A DNA stretch of 42,646 nucleotides from Sulfitobacter sp. EhC04 (GTDB taxonomy: Bacteria > Pseudomonadota > Alphaproteobacteria > Rhodobacterales > Rhodobacteraceae): assembly GCF_001650875.1 (NCBI RefSeq), contig NZ_LXYI01000022.1:1-42646 (forward strand), read 5' to 3'. Shown here in pieces: positions 35,475 to 42,646 of the stretch. The position numbers and the translations under genes were made by a program. The notes under the pieces were generated by a model. That model was given only the letters and a program-made list of their open reading frames with translations. It made no database searches and was not told the origin of the DNA. Numbering within the stretch: the first letter of the stretch is position 1; the number at the start of each line of letters is the position of its first letter.

Positions 35475-36539
35475 ATGAAAGTTGATGCATTCGGCGCGAA
35501 CGGTCCCGATACCCCATTCGCCCATCTCGAAATCGCGCGCCGACCTTTGCGTCCAAACGACGTACAGATTGAAATCGCATTCTGCGGGATTTGCCACACC
35601 GATCTGCATCAAGTTCGAGACTGGCCAAATACGCGTTTTCCCTGCGTACCGGGCCACGAAATCGTCGGACATATCACCGCCAAAGGCAGCGCAGTCACCG
35701 GGTTCGAGACGGGGGACACGGTTGGCGTTGGATGTATTGTTGATAGTTGTCAGGAATGCGAAGCCTGCGAAGCGGGATTGGAGCAGTTCTGTGCCAAAGG
35801 GTTCACTGGAACATATAATGCGCCGACTCAGGATCCCCCAGGCTACACGATGGGCGGCTATTCCCGGAGTATTGTCGTCGATCAGGACTACGTGCTGGCG
35901 ATCCGGCATTCGCAACAAGATCTCGCCGCTGTAGCACCATTGCTTTGCGCCGGTATAACGACATACTCGGCCCTCAAAACTTGGAAGGTTGGGACCGGCC
36001 AGACCATAGGTGTTGTCGGTATAGGAGGATTGGGTCATGTCGGCATCCGGATCGCAAGAGCACTTGGAGCCAATGTTGTCGCCTTCACATCCAGCGATAG
36101 CAAACGCGATGAAGCGGCCCGTCTAGGCGCGACCGATGTGGTCAATTCGCGTGATTCAGGCGATGTTGGACGCTACACGGAAAAACTGGACTTCATTCTC
36201 AATACAGTCGCCGCGTCACATGATCTCGATCCATACATTGCGCTGCTGAAGCGCGACTGCACGATGGCCATGTTCGGTGCACCAAACAAACCACACCCGG
36301 CAATAGATGTGCGGCTATTGTTCCGCCGCCGACGTTCGCTATCCGGATCGCTGCTTGGCGGCATAAGGGAAACTCAGGAAATGCTCGATTTCTGCGCCAA
36401 GCACGAAATCGTCGCCGATATAGAAATGATCACTGCCCACCAAATCGACGATGCCTTCGATCGGTTGCTCAGGAACGACGTCAAATACCGCTTTGTCCTG
36501 AATGCAAAATCGCTTGCGCGTGACAAAGATGCCCTATGA
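35475..36539 (+). CDS. Zinc-dependent alcohol dehydrogenase (MDR superfamily, CAD/YahK type)
   Basis: A 354-residue medium-chain dehydrogenase. Catalytic zinc ligands are in FCGICHTDLH and PGHEIVGH. The structural zinc cysteines are in CIVDSCQECEACEAGLEQFC. GIGGLGHVG is the nucleotide motif. This group reduces aldehydes or oxidises primary alcohols, often with NADP. A GGGAGGAAG site precedes the ATG. It is 37 bases after the transporter and 63 bases before an aldehyde dehydrogenase, an arrangement suited to alcohol to aldehyde to acid conversion. Confidence 0.92.
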   Translation: MKVDAFGANGPDTPFAHLEIARRPLRPNDVQIEIAFCGICHTDLHQVRDWPNTRFPCVPGHEIVGHITAKGSAVTGFETGDTVGVGCIVDSCQECEACEAGLEQFCAKGFTGTYNAPTQDPPGYTMGGYSRSIVVDQDYVLAIRHSQQDLAAVAPLLCAGITTYSALKTWKVGTGQTIGVVGIGGLGHVGIRIARALGANVVAFTSSDSKRDEAARLGATDVVNSRDSGDVGRYTEKLDFILNTVAASHDLDPYIALLKRDCTMAMFGAPNKPHPAIDVRLLFRRRRSLSGSLLGGIRETQEMLDFCAKHEIVADIEMITAHQIDDAFDRLLRNDVKYRFVLNAKSLARDKDAL

Positions 36540-36602
36540 ACGCTGTCGGCAGATGAAGGTTTTTCAACTGATACAACAATTACGAATTCGAGGAGAAACG
36601 AC

Positions 36603-38021
36603 ATGAAGAGCTACAATAAATTCTATATCGATGGAGCTTGGGTTGATCCGATTTCTGCAAAGCCGTTCGAATTGGTCAACCCAGCCACCGAAGAGGTTTT
36701 TGCGACCGTCGCCCTTGGCAGTGCTGCCGATGTTGATCGAGCCGTCGCCGCAGCACGGCGCGCATTTTCGAGTTTTTCAACGACGAAGCCACAAGAGCGG
36801 GTCGATCTTCTTGAGAGCATTGTGTCAGTTTTCGAGAAACGGCAACCTGACCTGATGGCCGCACTGACGGAAGAAATGGGTGCTCCCTGTTCACTGAAGG
36901 CACAGACGGGTTCTGGCCTTGCGGCGCTGCAACAGGCGATCGAAACGCTGCGGAATTATGAGTTCGAAACCACGATCGGGAAAAGCATAGTTCAGCGTGA
37001 ACCGATCGGTGTTGCCGGGCTGATCACACCTTGGAACTGGCCGACGCAGTTGATGTGCAACAAAATTGCCTCCGCATTTGCAGCGGGCTGCTCCGTTGTG
37101 GCAAAACCGTCCGAATTCACGCCGGTCAATGCCGTGATCTTTGCGGAAATCCTTCACGAAGCAGGTGTGCCGGCCGGGGTTTTCAATCTGATTAACGGAG
37201 ATGGTCCCGAAGTCGGCAATGCGATCAGCACCCACAAGGATATCAATATCGTCTCTTTTACCGGATCGACCCGCGCCGGGATTCTGGTGGCCGAAGCGGC
37301 GGCAGGGGCAGTCAAAAGGGTGACGCAAGAACTCGGAGGCAAGTCGCCCAATATCATTATGCCTGATGCCGACCTTGAAGCCGCGGCGCAATTCAACGTC
37401 ACACGCGGATATTCCAATACAGGCCAGTCCTGCCATTCTCCGACCCGCATCCTTGTGCACAAGGATCAGCTGGTGGAGTTGGAAAGCCACCTGATTGCCG
37501 CCGTCAACGAGGTTAGTGTCGGCGATCCGCGCAACCCTGAAAGCAATTTGGGTCCGGTTGTAAATCGCGCTCAGTTCGACAAAATCCAGAGCTACATCCA
37601 GTCAGGCATCGACGAGGGCGCCAGATTAATTGCCGGGGGCACCGGCAGGCCTGACGGCGTTGAGCGCGGGTTCTACATTCGCCCGACGATCTTTTCCGAA
37701 GTTAAACAAGACATGACGATTTCACGCGAGGAAATCTTTGGGCCAGTCACTTGCGTCCTGACCTACGACACTGTGGAGCAAGCGATCACCATCGCGAACG
37801 ACACCCATTACGGACTTGGGGCTTATGTATTCGGCCAAGACCGTGATGAATGCCTCGGTGTGTCGCGGCGGCTGCAAGCGGGGCGCGTATTCTACAACGG
37901 AGCGCCTAGCAATACGGATTCTCCAATGGGAGGTTACAAGCAATCAGGTAATGGACGCGAGATGGGCGTCTTTGGTCTGGAAGAGTATCTGGAGGTGAAG
38001 GCAATTATCGGCTTTCATTAA
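36603..38021 (+). CDS. NAD(P)-dependent aldehyde dehydrogenase
   Basis: A 472-residue ALDH. Nucleophile Cys277 is in NTGQSCHSPTR and base Glu243 in TQELGGKSPN. GLITPWNWPTQ and FTGSTRAG complete the family motifs. It is more typical than the enzyme at 27803 and only distantly similar to it. A GAGGAGAAA ribosome site precedes the ATG. Following an alcohol dehydrogenase, it probably finishes the oxidation of a primary alcohol to a carboxylate such as a dicarboxylic acid. The 250 bases downstream hold no supported gene apart from a short leader. Confidence 0.94.
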   Translation: MKSYNKFYIDGAWVDPISAKPFELVNPATEEVFATVALGSAADVDRAVAAARRAFSSFSTTKPQERVDLLESIVSVFEKRQPDLMAALTEEMGAPCSLKAQTGSGLAALQQAIETLRNYEFETTIGKSIVQREPIGVAGLITPWNWPTQLMCNKIASAFAAGCSVVAKPSEFTPVNAVIFAEILHEAGVPAGVFNLINGDGPEVGNAISTHKDINIVSFTGSTRAGILVAEAAAGAVKRVTQELGGKSPNIIMPDADLEAAAQFNVTRGYSNTGQSCHSPTRILVHKDQLVELESHLIAAVNEVSVGDPRNPESNLGPVVNRAQFDKIQSYIQSGIDEGARLIAGGTGRPDGVERGFYIRPTIFSEVKQDMTISREEIFGPVTCVLTYDTVEQAITIANDTHYGLGAYVFGQDRDECLGVSRRLQAGRVFYNGAPSNTDSPMGGYKQSGNGREMGVFGLEEYLEVKAIIGFH

Positions 38022-38270
38022 TCCCTAAGCAAATGAGTAAGAACCTAGCAATCTGTGGGTGGGCCAAAATCGGTACTTTACTTTTGGGTGGTCAATGGCT
38101 TGAGCACACACTTTCAGCATGCGGAAGTAAGGGCTTGTGTTGACCGGTTAGAACTAACAGGTTTCTACCCTGAACTCGGCCACCAGTACTCATACCTACA
38201 TGTGACGGATTGTGGGAAGATAGTTAGCTGCTCAATCCATGCAACATGGGTGCTGAAACGGAGAATAAAA

Positions 38271-38588
38271 ATGGAAGACTTAGACCACTATGAAGCAATC
38301 CCCGAGTTTAATCGCCTCCGCAACGAGGTGCTGTGGGGGGACGTATGGAAACAAACGGAGCTATCGCTGCGAGACCGCAGCCTTGTCACTTGCGCTATTC
38401 TCGGCGCTTTGGGCAAGACAAGCGAACTAGAATATCACATGGGACTGGGCATTGAAAATGGCCTCACTCCTGACGAATTGCGAGGGCTCGTCGTTCAGCT
38501 CGCGATCTATTCAGGGTGGCCAAATGGAGTTGCTGCCGCAAAGGCCGGGTTGGCAATTTTTAAGGCTGACTCCCAAAAGAGCGAATAG
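38271..38588 (+). CDS. Small carboxymuconolactone decarboxylase family protein
   Basis: A 105-residue CMD-fold protein with LSLRDRSLVTCAILGALGK, EYHMGLGIENGLTPDEL and AIYSGWPNGVAAAKAGL. These match the short single-domain family, and no CxxC is present. The frame is open from 38055, but ATG 38271 with GGAG upstream matches the usual length. Its function in the pathway is not known. It is not closely similar to the protein at 26150. Confidence 0.88.
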   Translation: MEDLDHYEAIPEFNRLRNEVLWGDVWKQTELSLRDRSLVTCAILGALGKTSELEYHMGLGIENGLTPDELRGLVVQLAIYSGWPNGVAAAKAGLAIFKADSQKSE

Positions 38589-38769
38589 GAGATCACCGTG
38601 CGGATCTGCGGAAACCCATGCGCTACAATGAGATGCAATTTTTGATACGCTGGATGCATATCTGCATTTCCGTGAAGGTGGTGCTGTACTGATAACGACA
38701 CTAGGATTTCTGAAATCTTCTTCGCCCAATCGAACGAGTCGCTTGACCGCGGTTTTGCCGAGTTTCGCT

Positions 38770-39978
38770 TCAAGAGAATGCTTGCAGGCCAGTGATCGCT
38801 CGGCCGACAATTAGCGCATGAATGTCGTGCGTGCCTTCATATGTATTGACAGTTTCAAGGTTTACCATATGGCGCATTACATGGAATTCTTCTGAGATAC
38901 CGTTGCCGCCATGCATGTCCCGTGACATCCTTGCGATTTCAAGTGCTTTGCCGCAGTTGTTGCGTTTGATCACCGAAATCGTTTCAGGTGCGGCTTGCGC
39001 ATCATCTAAGAGGCGCCCAACGCGTAAGCTCGCCTGTAGGCCGAGGCCGATTTCTGTCAGCATGTTCGAAAGCTTAAGCTGCTGCAGCTGTGTTTGTGCC
39101 AACGGCTTGCCAAACTGCTTGCGATCTAACCCATATTGACGGGCGGATACCATGCAGAATTCTGCGGCACCCAGAACACCCCAGCTGATACCGTACCGAG
39201 CGCGGTTCAAACAACCGAAAGGCCCCTTGAGGCCTTCGACATTCGGTAGAAGCGCATCCTCGCTGACCTCGACGCCATTCATCACTATTTCGCCAGTGAT
39301 ACTTGCACGCAAGGATAACTTTCCAGCGATTTTGGGCGTCGACAGTCCTTTCATTCCTTTCTCTAAAATGAAACCACGTATTTTATCGCCATGGGCTTTC
39401 GATTTTGCCCAAATAACAAACACATCAGCAATAGGGCTGTTGGAAATCCACATCTTGGTGCCTGAGATTGTGTAGCCCGCTGCAGTTTTCGTGGCTGTCG
39501 TTCTCATACCTGATGGGTCGCTGCCGGCATCCGGTTCGGTTAACCCAAAGCAACCGATCCATTCGCCACTTGCGAGCTTTGGCAGATATTTTTCACGTTG
39601 ATCTTCAGAGCCATAAGCATAGATTGGATACATGACGAGCGAGCTTTGCACTGACATCATCGAACGATAACCACTGTCGACACGCTCGACCTCGCGAGCG
39701 ACGAGACCATAAGAAACATATGAAGCGCCAATGCCGCCGTATTCTTCGGGGATAGTTATCCCCAAGAGACCCATTTCGCCCATCTCACGGAAGATCGAAG
39801 CATCTGTATGCTCGTCGCGATATGCTGCGACTACACGCGGCTGTAACTTGTCTTGCGCGTATGCCTTTGCGGCATCGCGCAACATGCGCTCTTCCTCGGT
39901 AAGCTGAGTTTCAAGTGAAAACGGGTCTTCCCAGTTAAATTTTCCTGGAACCGGAGTTTCTTTGGCTTTCAGTGTCAT
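38770..39978 (-). CDS. gcdH: Glutaryl-CoA dehydrogenase (acyl-CoA dehydrogenase family)
   Basis: A 402-residue FAD enzyme that oxidises and decarboxylates glutaryl-CoA to crotonyl-CoA. Typical stretches are [29 protein letters not shown] and the active-site base Glu381 in [12 protein letters not shown]. The DPSGMRT and [10 protein letters not shown] segments favour glutaryl-CoA dehydrogenase over other acyl-CoA dehydrogenases. A GGAGGA ribosome site precedes the ATG. It is divergent from a LysR gene, the arrangement known for gcdH and its regulator. It links the island to lysine/tryptophan-type degradation or to a dicarboxylate made by it. Confidence 0.9.
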   Translation of the reverse strand: MTLKAKETPVPGKFNWEDPFSLETQLTEEERMLRDAAKAYAQDKLQPRVVAAYRDEHTDASIFREMGEMGLLGITIPEEYGGIGASYVSYGLVAREVERVDSGYRSMMSVQSSLVMYPIYAYGSEDQREKYLPKLASGEWIGCFGLTEPDAGSDPSGMRTTATKTAAGYTISGTKMWISNSPIADVFVIWAKSKAHGDKIRGFILEKGMKGLSTPKIAGKLSLRASITGEIVMNGVEVSEDALLPNVEGLKGPFGCLNRARYGISWGVLGAAEFCMVSARQYGLDRKQFGKPLAQTQLQQLKLSNMLTEIGLGLQASLRVGRLLDDAQAAPETISVIKRNNCGKALEIARMSRDMHGGNGISEEFHVMRHMVNLETVNTYEGTHDIHALIVGRAITGLQAFS

Positions 39979-39992
39979 ATTAATGTCCTCCT

Positions 39993-40016
39993 AACTTCGC
40001 TTTTTCTAGCAAAGTT
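39993..40016. promoter_or_regulatory. Operator-like dyad between gcdH and the LysR gene
   Basis: AACTTCGC and GCAAAGTT are complementary with one mismatch, separated by 8 bases (TTTTTCTA), in the 44-90 bases between the divergent starts. Size and symmetry suit a LysR-type recognition site (T-N11-A style). This is a likely site for the adjacent LysR protein controlling gcdH. Confidence 0.5.
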
Positions 40017-40070
40017 TCCCTCGTGGTGATAACGATAGAAAGTTCTCACTTCATGAGTTTTTGGAATGTT

Positions 40071-40997
40071 ATGACATACCGCCCGAACTACATTCCCACT
40101 ATCCAGGAGCTTCGAGCGTTGGTTCTTTGCGCCGAACTTGGATCGGTCTCCCGCGCAGCAGACTCATTGATGTTGACGCAAAGCGCGGTAAGTCGATCCA
40201 TTCGCTCTCTAGAGGTACGGCTTGGAGTGCGACTCTTTCATCGCGTGCGCAAAAGGTTGCTGTTGTCAGACGCCGGTCGTGCGATGGTTCATGAAGCAAG
40301 GGACATTCTTGAGGCATTGGATCGCTCGGCCAAGATGGCTATGGCATTCGGCAATGGTGGCGACGTTCTTAGGCTCGCGGTTCTTCCTACATTTGCGACC
40401 ACTTGGTTGATACCACGTTTGTCAGATTTTTTGAGATCCCATCCTGACATTTCGATTGATCTTACCTCTGCGCTTCATTCGGTGGACTTTGATGAGACAC
40501 CATTTGACGCAGCAATTCAAAGGACATTGATGGCGCGGAAAGGCAGCCGCGTAACACATTTGTTGAACGAGTCGCTTGTCGTGGTGGCGTCACCAGACTT
40601 GGTCGATCTTGGTAAAGATATTGCAACGGCAAACTTCGCGAAGTATCCGCTCATTCAACTAGCGACTCGGCCCGAACTCTGGAATGACTGGTTTGAAAGT
40701 GCCGGCTCAGTACAATTTGAGAGATTACGAGGCCCAAGGCTTCAGCACTTCGATATGGTAATTTCTGCGGCACAAGCAGGTTTGGGAATTGCAATATTGC
40801 CGGATATTTTCGTTCAGTCGGCGATCGCATTAGGAACTTTGCACCAGATCCACTCGCGCGTACTGCAAGGGTCCTCTCCCTATGGGTTAATCCGTCCGAA
40901 TGGGCGGACAGATAGTCCAGCGATGGGTGCATTTTCAAATTGGTTACGACAAGTTTCGGCCCATTCCGACGCAGGCAAATCGAAGGCCGTTATTTAG
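40071..40997 (+). CDS. LysR-type regulator, probably of glutaryl-CoA dehydrogenase
   Basis: A LysR regulator of about 308 residues with HTH LRALVLCAELGSVSRAADSL and then QSAVSRSIRSLEVRLGVRLF, similar in style to the GcvA group. An effector-binding domain follows (AISAAQAGLGIAILPD in its distal part). Divergence from gcdH across a short gap suggests a GcdR-like role. The open frame begins at GTG 40023; ATG 40053 and ATG 40071 are both possible starts. The latter, MTYRPNYIPTIQE, is chosen because family members begin just before the HTH. The gene ends next to the 387-bp IS3 remnant. Confidence 0.88.
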   Translation: MTYRPNYIPTIQELRALVLCAELGSVSRAADSLMLTQSAVSRSIRSLEVRLGVRLFHRVRKRLLLSDAGRAMVHEARDILEALDRSAKMAMAFGNGGDVLRLAVLPTFATTWLIPRLSDFLRSHPDISIDLTSALHSVDFDETPFDAAIQRTLMARKGSRVTHLLNESLVVVASPDLVDLGKDIATANFAKYPLIQLATRPELWNDWFESAGSVQFERLRGPRLQHFDMVISAAQAGLGIAILPDIFVQSAIALGTLHQIHSRVLQGSSPYGLIRPNGRTDSPAMGAFSNWLRQVSAHSDAGKSKAVI

Positions 40998-41071
40998 TAT
41001 TGGGATTGGAAAAACCTGGGGATCACGCCACTCTCAATTTTCCCGTTGTCTGTCGCCCGTCGAAGTGGGCC

Positions 41072-41458
41072 TGTCCCGTTTTTGTGCCGCCCCAAGTGCT
41101 CGTTTAGGCCACTTTTCTTTCGAAAGCGACGGGCACTGACGGACTCCAACCCGGAACGGTTTTTTAAGATCTCCCTCTCCTCTTTTAGGAGCCGGTTCTC
41201 CCGTCGAAGTCGATCATTCTCTTGAGCGAGGCCCAAATCCTCTTTGTAAACCACGTCTGTGTCCCGGTGCGCGGTGATCCATTTGTTCAGCGTCGACATG
41301 CCAACACCCAGATCGTCAGCAACCTGCTTACGCGTCAGCCCACTGGTCAATGGGATACGCACCGCATCTTGCCGGAATTCGTCCGTTCGTTTCAGTCCCA
41401 TAGTAAGTCTCCTTTGGTGCAGTAAATGCTATCATAGGAGCGGCATCAAACCGTGACA
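41072..41458 (-). mobile_element. Internally deleted IS3-family derivative, 387 bp
   Basis: Ends TGTCCCGTTTTTGTGCCGCC (plus, from 41072) and, on the opposite strand from 41458, TGTCACGGTTTGATGCCGCT form imperfect terminal repeats (17 of 22 positions agree). Between them are only the first ~80 codons of orfA joined directly to the distal end. orfB is missing. It resembles a MITE-like derivative that could be moved in trans by a full-length relative. No clear target duplication is seen. Confidence 0.75.
41160..41401 (-). pseudogene. IS3-family orfA, 3' end and orfB lost
   Basis: Begins MGLKRTDEFRQDAVRI, with HTH LTRKQVADDLGVGMSTLNKW and a coiled-coil stretch (AQENDRLRRENRLLKEERE). All are typical of an IS3 OrfA different from the one at 11638. 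After EILKN (near 41163) the sequence no longer matches and runs on out of family to 40994. The A-rich slippage-like region just before the junction is retained. The product would be at best a DNA-binding fragment. Confidence 0.8.
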
Positions 41459-41511
41459 GGTCCAGTCTGAAGCAATTGAACTCGGAGTTCTGGGCTCATT
41501 AGGATGCTCCC

Positions 41512-41667
41512 ATGCAGGCAGTATCTGATAGAGTCGGGCTAAGGGCTTCAAGCTTGCGAGTTGAAGACGCCGATTTGGAAAGGTACGTTTCGGCTGCGAT
41601 GGCATTTTTGGAAAGCCGTAAGTCGTATCTGACCTCGGCAGGAAAATTCAAAAAATCACGAAATTGA
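41512..41667 (+). CDS. Unrecognised small ORF (51 codons)
   Basis: ATG 41512 to TGA 41667 encodes 51 residues, ending ...LTSAGKFKKSRN. The middle has an amphipathic helix pattern (EDADLERYVSAAMAFLESRK). An in-frame stop lies just upstream, so it is not a simple C-terminal extension, and no strong ribosome site is visible. It may be a fragment of a lost gene or a chance frame between two broken IS elements. Confidence 0.25.
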   Translation: MQAVSDRVGLRASSLRVEDADLERYVSAAMAFLESRKSYLTSAGKFKKSRN

Positions 41668-41669
41668 CT

Positions 41670-42053
41670 TTAACAGACATCAATAGTCGACGCGTTCGTA
41701 TCCATAGTTTCCTGAGTAATCCCGCCATTCGACGAACACTGCTCTCGCTCGTAGAGAGCAACCACTTCGAGTAGGTCCAAACGCAGGCGGGATAGCGCTT
41801 CGGTTGGATCGTTGCCAGCTAAAATCCCCTTGAATCCCGTAGCTCCCGAGGCGAACGCGCGCATATCTACTACAATCTCCGTCGTCTCCGTCGTCATCGA
41901 TAAAGACATCGAAAACGCGAATAGAGCGGACAAAGTTGAATTCGGGGCCGCTGATGTCAATGTCAGCGCGGTGGCACATAAAGGCCTCAACAATCGCGTT
42001 GAGGGATCACATCGACCGACCCGAAAGCGAGAGAAGATCATGGGGCGTTTCAA
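41670..42053 (-). other. Doubtful ORF beside the IS6 remnant
   Basis: A minus-strand frame of 127 codons. Its distal ~80 residues (from TTETTEIVVDMRAFASGATG) have protein-like composition, but its proximal ~45 lie antisense to the IS6 transposase remnant. It is best read as the 3' end of an older gene whose start was replaced by the IS6 element, or as chance. A second frame on the same strand and one on the plus strand overlap it, and I cannot tell which was coding. Confidence 0.2.
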
Positions 42054-42210
42054 ATCGCCCAGGCACGCACAGAGATTTCTGTATGCCCATGATCAAGCCA
42101 ACATTCTCTTCAAGCCTCGCCGTTATAAAATGACCGCCGCTCACTACCGCCAGACCCGATCAGACGCATCCGATCTGTGGAACGCTTATGCCGCCCAGAT
42201 GACCGCTTAA
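41977..42210 (+). pseudogene. IS6-family transposase, C-terminal remnant
   Basis: About 78 residues beginning HKGLNNRVEGSHRPTRKRE and continuing MGRFKSPRHAQRFLYAHDQ. This is the C-terminal third of an IS6 (IS26-like) DDE transposase, including the conserved catalytic Glu-region motif N-x-x-E. The N-terminal two thirds, with the HTH and both catalytic Asp residues, are absent. After the stop, the bases AACTTGGCAATGCC near 42246-42259 may be a worn terminal repeat. Confidence 0.75.
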
Positions 42211-42394
42211 TCCAAAACGACAAACATATCGACGAACCATCAAAACAACTTGGCAATGCCCCCAAAAGTGCTGGCGCAAAAATCCCCATCTTTCGGGTAC
42301 AGCCATCACCCATCCCAACATCAGTGGCACCGATTATTTCCATTAAAAGGACCACAATGTTTGCGGCTGGTTCTCCAGACCGTCCGAGACACGC

Positions 42395-42646
42395 GCGTTG
42401 CAGGGCGTCAGCTTTTGTTTCCAACTGCGCGGATTGTCGTGGTGTAGGTGAAATCGGCTCCAGCAAGTCCACGCTGGCCCGCGTCCTCGTCGTGCTGGTG
42501 TTTCAGGAACCCTACCTCTGCGACACTGTGATTAACATGTACGGCGGCAAGGTGGTCGAGCGCGGAGCGACGGCCAATGTGCTTGACGAACCGAAGAACG
42601 AATATCCCAAGACGCTCATCTCGTCCGTGCCATGCCTGACGCGGTA
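42395..42646 (+). pseudogene. Oligopeptide-type ABC transporter ATPase, frameshifted and internally deleted, cut by window edge
   Basis: ALQGVSF (42395 on) in one frame and VGEIGSSKSTLARV in another recall the Walker A region of DppD/DppF-type ATPases, where VGESGSGKSTLAR would be expected. After VFQEPYL the sequence jumps to VINMYGGKVVERGATANVL and ISSVPCL, which belong near the end of the protein. The signature motif, Walker B and about 100 residues between are missing. The mutated P-loop, frameshift and deletion together show decay. The gene continues beyond the window. Confidence 0.65.

Overview
The window looks like a mobile-element-rich accessory region of a marine-type alphaproteobacterium, most likely of the Rhodobacterales (Roseobacter-like) group. 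The reasons are the DUF1403/ScpB pair, a compact type II-C Cas9, TRAP transporter genes, BKACE and glutaryl-CoA dehydrogenase enzymes, and the style of the IS elements. No rRNA, tRNA or core housekeeping gene was seen, so species and replicon (chromosome or plasmid) cannot be fixed from the sequence alone.

Positions 1-12 kb: a DUF1403 gene overlaps a scpB-like gene. A Fic-domain gene follows whose start codon abuts a perfect 10-bp inverted repeat. A cas9 gene with all expected RuvC and HNH residues comes next. Between fic and cas9, on the minus strand, lies a good candidate for a tracrRNA: a possible anti-repeat, a strong terminator hairpin and a TTGACA box. The cas1 gene after cas9 is cut after about 150 codons by a 3.66-kb TniA-TniB-TniQ transposon with 25-bp terminal inverted repeats and TnsB-like repeated sites at both ends. 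The far side of the transposon is not the rest of cas1 but an IS3-family element that has lost the tip of its own terminal repeat. The rest of cas1, cas2 and any CRISPR array are absent from the window. The locus is therefore a Cas9 with a probable guide scaffold but no adaptation module and no visible spacers.

Positions 12.4-14.6 kb: a minus-strand pair of aldo/keto reductase and Bcr/CflA-type efflux pump.

Positions 14.9-40 kb: a large catabolic island. It holds a manganese-type cupin, a TRAP transporter (DctQ, DctM, DctP), four short-chain dehydrogenases, two paralogous amidohydrolases, and a racemase-fold protein lacking both catalytic cysteines. It also holds an NTF2-FMO flavin monooxygenase, a BKACE enzyme, two carboxymuconolactone-decarboxylase-like proteins and two aldehyde dehydrogenases. 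The remaining genes are an Ldh-family dehydrogenase, a YciI-like protein, an unusual 6-phosphogluconate-dehydrogenase-like protein with a doubled helical domain, an unclassified transporter, a zinc alcohol dehydrogenase, glutaryl-CoA dehydrogenase and two LysR regulators. The enzyme set fits uptake of an organic acid or neutral alicyclic compound, alcohol/ketone oxidation, oxygen insertion, hydrolysis, oxidation to a dicarboxylate and entry through glutaryl-CoA. The actual substrate is not identifiable from sequence.

Positions 41-42.6 kb: a graveyard of broken elements. It contains an internally deleted 387-bp IS3 derivative that keeps both ends, the C-terminal end of an IS6-family transposase, and a frameshifted, internally deleted oligopeptide-type ABC ATPase running off the right edge.
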